A stretch of 64,000 nt of DNA from Roseovarius aestuarii. Its GTDB lineage: Bacteria > Pseudomonadota > Alphaproteobacteria > Rhodobacterales > Rhodobacteraceae. The translations under genes were made by a program, and so were the position numbers. Under the pieces are notes generated by a model. That model saw only the letters and a list, made by a program, of their open reading frames with translations. It searched no databases and was not told the DNA's origin. Within the stretch, counting starts at the first letter, position 1, and the number at the start of each line of letters is the position of its first letter. Location: NCBI GenBank assembly GCA_027214255.1, contig JAPWHL010000009.1, positions 92,558 to 156,557 on the forward strand, read 5' to 3'. Shown here piece after piece: positions 26,085 to 34,624 of this stretch.

Positions 26085-26099
26085 TCAACCAAGGATTAA
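26085..26099. promoter_or_regulatory. CtrA-like box between flgB and fliI
   Basis: On the minus strand the site reads TTAA, seven bases, TTGA: 7 of 8 matches to TTAA-N7-TTAA. It lies 24 bases upstream of the flgB start, inside the 85-base gap shared with fliI. Position and sequence suggest CtrA control, as for the fliF/fliL gap; this is inference. Confidence 0.45.
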
Positions 26100-26146
26100 C
26101 CGTGATTCCTTTAGAAATTGTTTTCAGGAAATTATTGGAGAGACCG

Positions 26147-27535
26147 ATGGGCACAGAAAAACTGACCTGCCTTGGCGCAGAGATTACTGCGTTAAGCGCT
26201 GAACATGTCATTGGTCGCGTTACCGCAGTGTCAGGCGGCACGTTGCAAATCGGCGGATTGGGCAATGCGGCCCGATTGGGGGATCGCCTGCGTGTGACAC
26301 GCCGGGACGGTGGCGTTTTGTGGGGTGAGGTGCTTCAGCTAGAGCAGGGTGGCGTGATGATGTTGCCTGATGATACTGCTGCAGGTGTGTCATTGGGGGA
26401 TCGGGCCGCGTTGATGGAGGCGAGCGTTATCGCCCCCTCGAACCGATGGATCGGGCGGGTGATCGACCCGTTCGGACAGCCGATGGATGGGCGTCCGTTG
26501 CTGCGTGGCCCACATGCGCGAGCATTGCGTGCCAATCCCCCCCCGCCCGCGCAGCGCGCGCCGATGGGGGAGCGGCTGGAGACCGGCATGGCGGCGTTTA
26601 ACACATTTTTACCTATTGTGCGGGGGCAGCGTATTGGCCTGTTTGCGGGGGCAGGTGTGGGTAAATCCAGCCTTCTGGCGCATCTGGGACGAAAAATGCA
26701 GGCTGATGTGGTGGTCTTTGCCTTGATCGGTGAGCGCGGGCGCGAGTTGCGTGATTTCATCGACAACGTTCTTGGACCTGAAGGAATGGCGCGTTCTGTC
26801 ATTGTTGCTGCAACTTCGGATCGGTCGCCGCTGGTGCGGCGACGGTGTGCCTGGACGGCCATGGCGGTGGCCGAACATTTTAGGGATCAAGGCAAGGAAG
26901 TTCTGTTGTTGGCGGATTCCATTACGCGCTTTGCCGAAGCGCACCGCGAAGTAGCGACCGCAGCGGGTGAAATGCCTGCGCTACGCGGCTATCCTGCCTC
27001 TACTGCGCATATGATCATGTCGTTGTGTGAACGGGCGGGGCCGGGCGCATTGGATCAGGGTGCGATCACCGCCGTGTTCAGCGTGCTTGTGGCGGGGGCG
27101 GACATGGATGAACCTGTCGCTGACATTCTGCGAGGGGTGCTAGATGGTCACGTCGTCATGGATCGTGCCATCGCGGAACGTGGTCGGTATCCGGCGGTCG
27201 ATCTATTGCGCTCTGTTTCTCGCAGCTTGCCACAGGCTGCGGATGAGGCTGAAAATACGTTATTGATGCGCGCACGCATTTTGCTGGGGGCATATGCCCG
27301 GTCAGAAACAATGATCCGCGCCGGGCTGTATGCCGAGGGCAGCGATCCTGAGCTGGATCAGGCAATCCGCGCTTGGCCTGAACTTGACGCCTTCCTTGCC
27401 GAGACCGAGAGCGTATCGTCCCAACGAAGTTTTGACCGGCTGTCGCTGATTTTGCGGCGCGCGGGTGCGAGCCTTGTCGCGCGCGGCGCGGCACCGGATC
27501 AACGCAGGCCAGCCCTGGCCGGGCCGTCAGCGTAG
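26147..27535 (+). CDS. fliI: flagellar export ATPase FliI
   Basis: A 462-residue ATPase that energises flagellar protein export. The Walker A is GLFAGAGVGKSSLLAHLG near residue 165, and the Walker B region is VLLLADSITRFAEAHREVA near 250. Substrate-docking and hexamer motifs include GEMPALRGYPASTAHMI. ATG at 26147 (MGTEKLTCLGAEI) follows GGAG and gives normal FliI length; codons further upstream would invade the flgB promoter. It stands alone as a plus-strand gene divergent from flgB. Confidence 0.96.
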   Translation: MGTEKLTCLGAEITALSAEHVIGRVTAVSGGTLQIGGLGNAARLGDRLRVTRRDGGVLWGEVLQLEQGGVMMLPDDTAAGVSLGDRAALMEASVIAPSNRWIGRVIDPFGQPMDGRPLLRGPHARALRANPPPPAQRAPMGERLETGMAAFNTFLPIVRGQRIGLFAGAGVGKSSLLAHLGRKMQADVVVFALIGERGRELRDFIDNVLGPEGMARSVIVAATSDRSPLVRRRCAWTAMAVAEHFRDQGKEVLLLADSITRFAEAHREVATAAGEMPALRGYPASTAHMIMSLCERAGPGALDQGAITAVFSVLVAGADMDEPVADILRGVLDGHVVMDRAIAERGRYPAVDLLRSVSRSLPQAADEAENTLLMRARILLGAYARSETMIRAGLYAEGSDPELDQAIRAWPELDAFLAETESVSSQRSFDRLSLILRRAGASLVARGAAPDQRRPALAGPSA

Positions 27536-27640
27536 GTGCAAACAAAGGCGGAGATGATGATGTGTGTGGCGCGGCGCAAGACATCGCGTTAGCGATAGTG
27601 GCCAGAAAAGTCAGCGTTTTTGCGCCGGCCCGTTAATACG

Positions 27641-28444
27641 TCAATCGAATCGGGATGCATTCTGCAAAAGTGTCAGTGCTACAGACGCACTGGATTGCGC
27701 GGTAAAGTTGCTGACTTGATCACGTAGCAAGAACCGTTCGATCACTGCGTCCTGAACCTCGGCGTTGGCAAGTGTTGTCAGATCTTTAAGGCCCAACTGC
27801 CGGCCTGCACGTTCGGAAAAGACCGCGACCTGTTTGTCGATATCAATCTGGGCGAAACTGCTGGGCAAGCCCAGAGCGGTTTCAAACAATTGCCGCAGGC
27901 GGGGGTTTCCCATGATCTTCAGCCAACGAACCTCTTCGCTGCCAGATTGATTGGCAATATCCAGAAAACTGCGTTGTGCATCCATTGCCAGGCGCAGGCT
28001 TTCATCCTGATTTCCAACGGCGACTTCGAACTGAACTCGGCGGAATTGCCCTGTAATTTCAGTACTAAAACCGGGATTGGCCGTACGTCGTCCCGCCGCA
28101 TTCCCAAAGCCGAAGGCATCTGCGAATGCACGGTAGCGATCATCGGCCAGCCGTGTGGCTAACGCGCCCGTTTTTTGTGTGCCTCCTTCCAGAACTTGCT
28201 GGATCAAGGCGCGACTATCCAGATCGTCACCCAAACCAAAAGCACCCAATGCCACCCGCAGCAACCGGCGGTCCGAGACCAGTTGTTCAGCAGTCTCGAC
28301 CGAAGCGATGTTTTTTTCAAAATATTCGGTATCGCGGGTGATTTCGGCGCTATTATCGAACGCGGTCGTCTGTGTTTCCAGCGTGCGGGTCAGAAACTTC
28401 CAGCCGACTAAACCACCAATTGGAACAATGGGTTGATAACTCAT
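27641..28444 (-). CDS. DUF1217 flagellar-cluster protein
   Basis: A 267-residue protein with the DUF1217 pattern: N-terminal GGLVGWKFLTRTLETQTTAF, then FEKNIASVETAEQLVSDRRL and LRVALGAFGLGDDLDSRALI. A second half-domain repeats the helical arrangement (VKWLKIMG-like WLKIMGNPRLRQLFETALG). The family occurs beside flagellar genes of alphaproteobacteria and its function is not established. Its ATG overlaps the flbT stop, making it the last gene of the flagellin-flaF-flbT run. Confidence 0.85.
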   Translation of the reverse strand: MSYQPIVPIGGLVGWKFLTRTLETQTTAFDNSAEITRDTEYFEKNIASVETAEQLVSDRRLLRVALGAFGLGDDLDSRALIQQVLEGGTQKTGALATRLADDRYRAFADAFGFGNAAGRRTANPGFSTEITGQFRRVQFEVAVGNQDESLRLAMDAQRSFLDIANQSGSEEVRWLKIMGNPRLRQLFETALGLPSSFAQIDIDKQVAVFSERAGRQLGLKDLTTLANAEVQDAVIERFLLRDQVSNFTAQSSASVALTLLQNASRFD

Positions 28445-28845
28445 GTGACACCATGCGCCAGCAGGCGTTCTTCGCGCGCCAACAGGGACCTTAGAGATTT
28501 GAGGCACTGATAATATTGGCCATCAATAACAGCCTGTGTTGCGCAACCTAAATGAGTGCGACTGTCCGTGTCGGTCAGAACCTGGCTCAGCTCTTCGATA
28601 CGGCGCAAGAGAGGAAGGCGGGCTTCGTCTTCGTCCGCGTCGCCAGACAGGACCAGTTGCGCCGCATAACAGACCCGGCGCACTGGGGTTGTCGCCTCCT
28701 CGGGGTGAATAGCATCGCGCAAGCGTAAGATGTTTGCCCCCCGTGTCACAATTGACAGGCGCGAGCGGCGGTCACCGTTTTCGATCACGGCTCCGTTGAT
28801 CAGAACACGTTCCTTTGGGGCCAGTTTCAGGACAAGGCCGCTCAT
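28441..28845 (-). CDS. flbT: flagellin mRNA regulator FlbT
   Basis: A 134-residue protein matching FlbT: it begins MSGLVLKLAPKERVLINGAV and has NILRLRDAIHPEEATTPVRR followed by VCYAAQLVLSGD. In Caulobacter FlbT binds flagellin mRNA and represses its translation until the hook is complete. Here it follows flaF with an ATGA overlap and lies downstream of the flagellin gene, so all are probably co-regulated. Confidence 0.95.
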   Translation of the reverse strand: MSGLVLKLAPKERVLINGAVIENGDRRSRLSIVTRGANILRLRDAIHPEEATTPVRRVCYAAQLVLSGDADEDEARLPLLRRIEELSQVLTDTDSRTHLGCATQAVIDGQYYQCLKSLRSLLAREERLLAHGVT

Positions 28846-29219
28846 GTCTTTGGCCTTTGTGGATGCAGGCCAGCCATGATGGCGGTGTTTATGTCAATCA
28901 GGGGGGCAACGGGCGCGTTGTTATGTAAAACATCTCGGCTGTAAGTTTCGGTGAATTCAGCGAGATACATTATTCGCGCCTTCAGCTCAGCGGGCAAAGG
29001 GTTGGCCTTGTCCACGACATCGGTCACCAGAATGATCCAGAGACGACGGTTGTCATAGACTGCTGCAGCTAGCTCGGTCATTTCGGTTGATCTGCGCGTG
29101 TCGGCGTCTTTTAGACGTCGGGTGATCCGTGCAAAGACGTCATACTCGATGTCGCGGCTGGTTTTTGTCGGCTGCGAGTCGTTTCCATAGGCATTTTGCG
29201 CCATGCGTGTCGCGTTCAC
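28842..29219 (-). CDS. flaF: flagellin synthesis regulator FlaF
   Basis: A 125-residue protein with FlaF features: RMAQNAYGNDSQPTKTSRDI near the N-terminus, then VYDNRRLWIILVTDVVD and ELKARIMYLAEFTETYSRDV. FlaF promotes flagellin production and acts opposite to FlbT. It lies 71 bases after the flagellin stop, beyond a strong hairpin, and overlaps flbT. Confidence 0.94.
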   Translation of the reverse strand: MNATRMAQNAYGNDSQPTKTSRDIEYDVFARITRRLKDADTRRSTEMTELAAAVYDNRRLWIILVTDVVDKANPLPAELKARIMYLAEFTETYSRDVLHNNAPVAPLIDINTAIMAGLHPQRPKT

Positions 29220-29260
29220 GTCACTTCCTTTCCGGATAACTTCTGTTCAAGGCGGAGTGT

Positions 29261-29283
29261 CAGGGGCGCCAGGCGGCGCCCCT
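29261..29283 (-). other. strong hairpin between flagellin and flaF
   Basis: A perfect inverted repeat, CAGGGGCGCC and GGCGCCCCTG around a three-base loop, lies just after the flagellin stop. On the minus strand no U run follows, so it is a poor intrinsic terminator. It could protect the flagellin mRNA 3' end or reduce read-through into flaF-flbT. Confidence 0.6.
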
Positions 29284-29290
29284 GAAAATG

Positions 29291-30133
29291 TTAACCTCTG
29301 AACAGTGACAGGATTGCCTGAGGCGCCTGGTTGGCAATGGACAACGATTGCGTTGATAGCTGCTGTTGTACCTGCAACGCCTGTAGTCGGGCCGAGGTCG
29401 CCTCCATATCGGCATCGACCAGTGAACCGATACCTGATGTCATTGCATCAGTCAGTTTTGATACGAAATCGCTCTGTCCTGAGATTCGCGCAGCTGACGC
29501 ACCTAACTCTGCGGCGCCATTAACGGCCGTCTGGATGTGCGCTTCGATTGCGGCGACGGAGGTGTCGGCGCTGGCAGCATCGCTGACGTCGATATCAGAT
29601 AGGTCCAAGTCAGCTTCGAAATCGACGCCTGCCACAGTGATGTCAGTACGTGTAACAGAGGTGGCACCAACCCGGTTGATCGACGATGTTACCGTAATGT
29701 CGGTTGCGCCGTTGCCATCTACGTCTGTGGCCAACAGGTTGGCCCCGTTAAACTGCGACGCGTTGATGATATCGGTGATCTGACCGGTCATTTCGGTGAT
29801 CTCGGCCCCGATTTTTGCGTGGTCGACGTTTTCACCGGTGGCCGCAATGATACGTTCTTTCATGTCTTTCAGGATATCGGTGATTTGTTCCGCGCCAGCC
29901 GAGGCAACGGCCACAGTGGATTCACCCAGAGCCAACGATTTTGAAACCGCTTTAAAGCCGCTTACGTCAGATTCCATCACTTTGGAAATCGCCCAGATGG
30001 CCGAGTTATCCTTGGCTTTGCCGATCTCTTTGCCGGTCGAAATCATATCTTGCGTTTTGGCCAAGTTTGAATTGACCGATTTCAGGGTTTGCAACGCAAC
30101 CATCGCGCTGTTGTTTGTCAGAATGCTGGACAT
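29291..30133 (-). CDS. fliC: flagellin
   Basis: A 280-residue flagellin with conserved D0/D1 ends: SSILTNNSAMVALQTLKSVN, NLAKTQDMISTGKEIGKAKD at the N-terminus, and the C-terminal QVQQQLSTQSLSIANQAPQA followed by ILSLFRG. The central variable region is short (about residues 135-190), as in other small alphaproteobacterial flagellins. It is the only flagellin gene in the window. The promoter lies within 30134-30376. The filament is exported without a signal peptide. Confidence 0.96.
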   Translation of the reverse strand: MSSILTNNSAMVALQTLKSVNSNLAKTQDMISTGKEIGKAKDNSAIWAISKVMESDVSGFKAVSKSLALGESTVAVASAGAEQITDILKDMKERIIAATGENVDHAKIGAEITEMTGQITDIINASQFNGANLLATDVDGNGATDITVTSSINRVGATSVTRTDITVAGVDFEADLDLSDIDVSDAASADTSVAAIEAHIQTAVNGAAELGASAARISGQSDFVSKLTDAMTSGIGSLVDADMEATSARLQALQVQQQLSTQSLSIANQAPQAILSLFRG

Positions 30134-30376
30134 AGCATTTTCCTTTAGCTTGTAGCGCTTTTGCGCCTGTTACACGTCCCGCTCCCTTCTATGGGGCGGC
30201 CTGACCCGTCATTCTGACCAGTGCAACCGACCGGCGGTCTAAGCTGCGCCATCCTCATTGGATGCACGCAGAACATGGGGGGAGAGGTGCTAAAGGAATG
30301 CTAATATAGGTGGGGCTTGTGTCCCGTATTTAAGTAAAATCTGGCAGGGTGCATGCCGGAATGTTTGCCATTGCGG
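30134..30376 (-). promoter_or_regulatory. flagellin upstream region
   Basis: About 243 bases between the flagellin start and the end of the flgN-like gene. On the minus strand at 30290-30304 there is TTAG-N7-TTAG, 6 of 8 matches to the CtrA consensus, which could occur by chance. No clear sigma-28 or sigma-54 promoter was found by eye. Confidence 0.35.
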
Positions 30377-30736
30377 CTATGCCCGCTTTTCGATTTGATG
30401 ATCGACTTCGCCTGTGATTGATTTTTTCCGCCCGGTTTCATCATAGGTTTCCAGAGTGCGACGGATTTTGCGCCAAGCCGCCATGCGCCCGGCGACTTTG
30501 CGGATGCCCTGTAAGGCACCATCCAACAGGGCTTGATTGCGGTCTACCTTGCCTTTTAGCGCTGCCATATCCGTATCTACCTCCGGTTCGGCGGCGTTCA
30601 GCGCATCGATCAAGGCGTCTTTGCGTTCAAGTAAACCGGCAATCGTTTGCAGGTCACCGTCCAACAATGCCCGCCGTTCGTCTTCAAGCAATGAATCAAG
30701 TCGATTTATCAAGGTTTGAGGGTTGTTATTGGTCAT
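30377..30736 (-). CDS. flgN: FlgN-like flagellar export chaperone
   Basis: A 119-residue soluble helical protein: LINRLDSLLEDERRALLDGD, then LQTIAGLLERKDALIDAL, the pattern of FlgN, the chaperone for the hook-filament junction proteins FlgK and FlgL. Those substrates are not encoded here. Its start overlaps the last 11 bases of flgJ. FlgN sequences diverge strongly, so the call rests on helix pattern, length and position. Confidence 0.72.
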   Translation of the reverse strand: MTNNNPQTLINRLDSLLEDERRALLDGDLQTIAGLLERKDALIDALNAAEPEVDTDMAALKGKVDRNQALLDGALQGIRKVAGRMAAWRKIRRTLETYDETGRKKSITGEVDHQIEKRA

Positions 30737-31013
30737 TATGTTTCTCCGCTAGGCTTTGATAAAAGGATTCGGCCAGACCGATTCCGCCGGATTGAACCAA
30801 TTTGTCGGCAAGCGCCTGACGTTGATATGAGGCGAACTGATCCTCGCCGATGCCTCCTGAAAAACTGGGGCTTTTGCCAATACCGGCTGCTTTCAGCATC
30901 TCCACCAGAAAGGATGCCTCTAGCTTTTCTGCGGCTTGCCGGGGCGACAACGCAGATGTGATGCGGGCATGCGCGGCGCGCTGGGGTGGGGAAACTGGTA
31001 AAGGATCGGTCAC
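30726..31013 (-). CDS. flgJ: rod-binding protein FlgJ, muramidase-less
   Basis: A 95-residue rod-binding domain: SPRQAAEKLEASFLVEMLKA, FSGGIGEDQFASYQRQALAD and SGGIGLAESFYQSL. It caps the growing rod. The C-terminal muramidase domain of enterobacterial FlgJ is missing, as usual in alphaproteobacteria. The start is a GTG ending at 31013 with GAGG 8 bases upstream; the much longer open frame beyond runs antisense to fliK and was rejected. Confidence 0.88.
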   Translation of the reverse strand: MTDPLPVSPPQRAAHARITSALSPRQAAEKLEASFLVEMLKAAGIGKSPSFSGGIGEDQFASYQRQALADKLVQSGGIGLAESFYQSLAEKHNDQ

Positions 31014-31126
31014 GGGAATACCTCGAATTGAAAACACTCGGATGTACTTGAACGCAAACCGGTAAAGAAGCGGTAACCAGAATTTGCAATGATGCTGCCT
31101 CAAAGACTGAATCTCTGGAGGCAAAT

Positions 31127-32935
31127 ATGCTAGGCTCATTGACCGTTCATACCTCTGGCGCGCAGACTGCAAGTATCGCCGCCCCCGGTTCTGACAAAGA
31201 GTTGGGCACAACAGATTCGGGATCTGATCGCGATCAGCGCCATGGTGACGATATGTTAGGTTTGCAGACCTTTCAGGCGATTTTTCGCGGCAAAGAATCA
31301 AAGACGCACGAACTGCAACAAATGGACGCTGACCTAATGCCAGTTTCCAGAGATTTGCCTTCGTCTGAAGCTGGGTTAACACAAACTGAGGCTGCAGCTG
31401 GGGACAATGATCCGATGCCTCTGATTGAGGCACGTCAGGTTTCGCTCGTCTCTGACACAGCGTCAGGGACAACAACTTTGCGAGCAAACACACCACCCGT
31501 CGCTTTCGCAACAGGGATTGAAGCCGACGGGGGGGATTTTTCGAACAGCAAAGCGTCGACGCAGGACCAAACGATCCGAGAACAGATTGTAAGGAAATCT
31601 CAGTTTTATAGAATTGAAATCGGCATGCCGGGGGTAAAACCATCGTCGGACTCGCCACTGGGGAATGCAACAAGCGCAATCGCTGGCCAAGATGTCGGTG
31701 GGTTGCCCAGAACGGAGGCTTTTCGATCAGCGGCGGTGCAGCAGGCGTTGACAGAGGCTGCGATGCCCTCAAACCTACGTGGCGATCCTTTGTTAGCAGA
31801 GGTCGAGGACGGTTTTGTTAGACCCAAAGAAAACCTCTCGCTGGTCAAGCGAGCGCTTGAAGCAGGCGCAAGCGTGAATACGCCTGCGGGTCGTGATGTC
31901 GTGATGCTCTCTGACACCGGCCGTTTAAATGATCAGCCGGGCAGAGCCCAGCAGGCCTCCTCCGGTGGAGAAGTGAGGCCGGATGCCAACCTGCGCCGTG
32001 ACCAACAATGGGGGAGCGATAGCCCTCCTGCACCAAGGTTGCAGCCGGGGATGGCCGCCACCGGTCAAGCTTTTGCGCCTATCACTTCGGATCGGGCACC
32101 GCCGAATGACCAAAGCAGCCAACCGGCGCCCGACACGGTGGGGGTGAGACAGGCAAGCGGGCCGGAAATCGCCGCCACCAAACCTAATTTTATCACTGCA
32201 CAGTCAGATGTTCCCAGCCATAGACAGACCTCCCGGAAGGCTGCCGCCCAAGGGGGCCAAAATGATGCGTCTATGTCGGTTGCCTCGAAGGTGCGTGACA
32301 CGGCTGTTGATGCCAATGTACATGCGCAGACGCGACAACCAAACGCCACATCGGGGCAAGCATCAGCGCCACCCGTCTGGGCTGCGTTGATTGTGGAGGA
32401 GGGCGGCGCCCCCTCGGAGTCTACTGACAGAACGGGCTTCTCACTGTCCGGTGATACGCGGCTTGCCACTGGGCTTAATGATATCCGGGGTGGAGGATTG
32501 CAGGCGGCTCAAAGCAATTCCACCCAGACTGCCCGGCACATAGCAGTTCAAATATCTGAGGCGATCGCGCAGCGGGGTGATCGGCCAATCGAGCTTACGT
32601 TGAATCCGGTTGAACTGGGCCGGGTTCGAATCTCACTTTCAGGCGCTGATGGCATGATGACTGTCAATGTGCTGGCTGACCGCCCCGAGACGCTGGATCT
32701 GATGCGTCGCCACATTGAAACGTTGGCGCAGGAATTTCGGAGCATCGGATATGATGAAACCGGGTTCAACTTCACCACAGGATCGGGCGACGGTGCCGAC
32801 ACTGGCGCGCGCGGCAAGGGCAAGCACGATGTGCCGGGCGGTTTTCCCGACACGGGGGATGGCCCTGCCGCACCCGCAGGTCCGGTGGCCGAAGCCAAGA
32901 TCGGGCCGACTGACAGACTTGATATTCGTCTTTGA
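31127..32935 (+). CDS. fliK: hook-length control protein FliK
   Basis: A 602-residue protein with a long, low-complexity, Q/S/A-rich ruler region (about 1-470). A C-terminal Flg_hook domain follows near 475-560: AVQISEAIAQRGDRPIELTL, then NPVELGRVRISLSGADGMM. It measures the hook and triggers the FlhB specificity switch. The ATG has GGAGG upstream. Its stop lies 14 bases before flgD. It diverges from flgJ across 113 bases. Confidence 0.93.
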   Translation: MLGSLTVHTSGAQTASIAAPGSDKELGTTDSGSDRDQRHGDDMLGLQTFQAIFRGKESKTHELQQMDADLMPVSRDLPSSEAGLTQTEAAAGDNDPMPLIEARQVSLVSDTASGTTTLRANTPPVAFATGIEADGGDFSNSKASTQDQTIREQIVRKSQFYRIEIGMPGVKPSSDSPLGNATSAIAGQDVGGLPRTEAFRSAAVQQALTEAAMPSNLRGDPLLAEVEDGFVRPKENLSLVKRALEAGASVNTPAGRDVVMLSDTGRLNDQPGRAQQASSGGEVRPDANLRRDQQWGSDSPPAPRLQPGMAATGQAFAPITSDRAPPNDQSSQPAPDTVGVRQASGPEIAATKPNFITAQSDVPSHRQTSRKAAAQGGQNDASMSVASKVRDTAVDANVHAQTRQPNATSGQASAPPVWAALIVEEGGAPSESTDRTGFSLSGDTRLATGLNDIRGGGLQAAQSNSTQTARHIAVQISEAIAQRGDRPIELTLNPVELGRVRISLSGADGMMTVNVLADRPETLDLMRRHIETLAQEFRSIGYDETGFNFTTGSGDGADTGARGKGKHDVPGGFPDTGDGPAAPAGPVAEAKIGPTDRLDIRL

Positions 32936-32949
32936 GAAGGAGCCTGAAG

Positions 32950-33627
32950 ATGGACGTTACCGCGACGCAGACAAGCAGTGCATTTGGCGCAACGGTGGGC
33001 CCAAAAGCCGCCGCCACTGATTCTGCGACCAAACTGGCCTCGGATTTTGAGACATTTCTGAAAATGCTGACAGCGCAGATGAAAAATCAAGACCCTCTGA
33101 ACCCGGTCGATTCGTCCGAGTTCTCCTCGCAACTGGCTGCGTTTTCTTCGGTGGAACAACAGGTGCGCACGAATGATTTATTGATCGGGCTGGGCGATCA
33201 ATTGAGTGTTCTAGGAATGGGGCAGTTACAGGGATGGGTCGGGATGACGGCGCGCGCAGATATGCCAGTCAGCTTTGCGGGTGAACCTGTCCCAATCAAC
33301 ATACCCTCCCATGCTGGGGCGGATCTGGCGTATCTGGTGGTGCGAGATTTGCGCGGCGGCATCGTGTATCAACAAGAGGTGGCGACTGAGGGCGGAAACC
33401 TTGACTGGGATGGTCGGGATGAGGCCGGCGCTAAACTTGCAGACGGGCTGTACAACCTGACGGTTGATTTCTTTCAAGGCGAAGACTTGTTGGGATCGAC
33501 CCCGGTTGTTACGCAAGATCGAATAGTCGAAGCGCGCCTGAGTGAGGGTCAGACCGTTTTGGTCATGTCAGGCGGTCAATTGGTTCCGGCAAGTCAGGTG
33601 ATCGGTCTGCGTGATCCAAACGCGTGA
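32950..33627 (+). CDS. flgD: hook cap / assembly protein FlgD
   Basis: A 225-residue FlgD. The N-terminal export part holds SDFETFLKMLTAQMKNQDPL and VDSSEFSSQLAAFSSVEQQ. The C-terminal cap domain contains WDGRDEAGAKLADGLYNLTV. The ATG at 32950 follows AAGGAG; an in-frame start 18 bases upstream would overlap fliK. It is the last flagellar gene on the right, and the hook protein gene flgE, often next, is absent. Confidence 0.95.
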   Translation: MDVTATQTSSAFGATVGPKAAATDSATKLASDFETFLKMLTAQMKNQDPLNPVDSSEFSSQLAAFSSVEQQVRTNDLLIGLGDQLSVLGMGQLQGWVGMTARADMPVSFAGEPVPINIPSHAGADLAYLVVRDLRGGIVYQQEVATEGGNLDWDGRDEAGAKLADGLYNLTVDFFQGEDLLGSTPVVTQDRIVEARLSEGQTVLVMSGGQLVPASQVIGLRDPNA

Positions 33628-33957
33628 TGTTAAACGATCTCACCTCTGGGTATGATGATTCGCGAGATGCCATGTGTTAGGTTGGCGAGGAAAGGCAACG
33701 CTATTCTGCCTGTATTTGATGTTGCATTGCAGCAACGCGCAGCAAAATCCGTTGGTCGCTGTCACAAAACTGTCACCTTTGGGCGCGCGAAAGTTGAGGT
33801 TTAGCAATGCGTTGACTCCCCATAGGCGAAGCTCCTCCTAGCCTGTGGGATGGGGCCGAAACGAGGCGAAAACTGTTTTGTTTTGAACCCTGTTATGCGA
33901 TAGTGAATATGGATTTCGTGGAGCCATCATCCCCACGAACTAGTAATGGAGAATAAC
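33628..33957. other. intergenic region between flgD and the first small secreted protein
   Basis: About 330 bases without a supported gene. It must hold the promoter of the small gene at 33958 and probably the end of the fliK-flgD transcript. A weak TTGACT near 33812 could be a -35 element, but no good -10 partner follows. A short inverted repeat CGTGG/CCACG lies near 33917-33937, just before the ribosome site. Confidence 0.4.
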
Positions 33958-34158
33958 ATGAACAAGATTTCGACATTCGCAGCAGCAGCTGCCGTCGCCA
34001 TCGCAGCAGCAGCACCTGTTGCAGCACAAGACGTAAACGCCGATCCGTTTGTTTCGACAGCGGGCCCCGGCCTGGCGATGTCGCCTGGTCTGGTTGCAGC
34101 CGGTATCGCGGTTGGTATCATTGCGATCGCCGCGATCGACTCGTCGGACGACACCTGA
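33958..34158 (+). CDS. small exported alanine-rich protein, copy 1
   Basis: A 66-residue protein: signal peptide to about residue 23 (ending APVAAQ), then a short mature part DVNADPFVSTAGPG, a hydrophobic helix (LVAAGIAVGIIAIAAI) and an acidic end DSSDDT. The ATG at 33958 has GGAG upstream. It is 59/66 identical to the protein at 34390-34590. The mature parts (42 residues) differ at one position, yet the DNA carries about 18 silent codon changes. It could be a small membrane or secreted peptide related in role to YjbE/GfcA of exopolysaccharide loci, since yjbF and yjbH lie opposite; that is inference. Confidence 0.85.
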   Translation: MNKISTFAAAAAVAIAAAAPVAAQDVNADPFVSTAGPGLAMSPGLVAAGIAVGIIAIAAIDSSDDT

Positions 34159-34188
34159 TTACATTCTGCGTTTGCGCAGATTGACGGA

Positions 34189-34216
34189 AAAGGCGGCTTT
34201 AAAAGCCGCCTTTTTT
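34189..34216 (+). terminator. intrinsic terminator after small protein copy 1
   Basis: A GC-rich stem AGGCGGCTT/AAGCCGCCT with a short loop, followed by TTTTTT. It starts about 30 bases after the stop codon, so each small gene forms its own short transcript. Confidence 0.88.
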
Positions 34217-34389
34217 GCGTTTGGAGCCTTTTAGATTTGTGAAGAAATTTTGTGCAGTTTCTTGCCTTTTCGGGGTACTCGCAGGGTCGCGTGCAGTCCG
34301 TTTAGGTCGAAACAGTTTATTTTTTGTGACAGATATGTAATAATCAAGTGCACAAGCCCTAAACTGACTTTTGAAAATGGAATAATACC

Positions 34390-34590
34390 ATGAACAAGTT
34401 TTCTCTTCTGGCCGCAGCAGCAGCCGTCGCCGTTTCAACCGCCGCACCTGTTGCAGCACAAGATGTTAACGCCGATCCGTTTGTCTCGACAGCGGGCCCT
34501 GGTCTGGCGATGTCACCCGGTCTGGTCGCTGCCGGTATCGCAGTCGCCATTATCGCAATCGCGGCAATCGATTCGTCCGACGACACCTGA
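34390..34590 (+). CDS. small exported alanine-rich protein, copy 2
   Basis: A 66-residue tandem paralogue of the protein at 33958. The signal peptide differs at six positions, while the exported part differs only at residue 53 (alanine for glycine). The same hydrophobic helix and DSSDDT end are present. It has its own upstream region of about 170 bases, which is AT-rich and unlike that of copy 1, so the two may be switched on under different conditions. A weak ribosome site (GGAA) precedes the ATG. It is too small for a family call. Confidence 0.85.
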   Translation: MNKFSLLAAAAAVAVSTAAPVAAQDVNADPFVSTAGPGLAMSPGLVAAGIAVAIIAIAAIDSSDDT

Positions 34591-34624
34591 TTCATCCCGC
34601 GCATCACAGCGCGACTTGAACGTC

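Noticed and set aside
26003..26146. Longer FliI with 48 extra N-terminal residues
   Set aside because: The extension overlaps the divergent flgB gene and its promoter. The ATG at 26147 has a good ribosome site and gives the normal length.
30134..30376. Possible sigma-54 promoter for flagellin (TGGCA near 30370)
   Set aside because: The second element does not fit the GG-N10-GC spacing, so it was not called.
31014..31772. Long minus-strand reading frame extending flgJ upstream to 348 residues
   Set aside because: The extension runs antisense to fliK and has no family resemblance. A GTG with GAGG upstream gives the normal rod-binding domain start.
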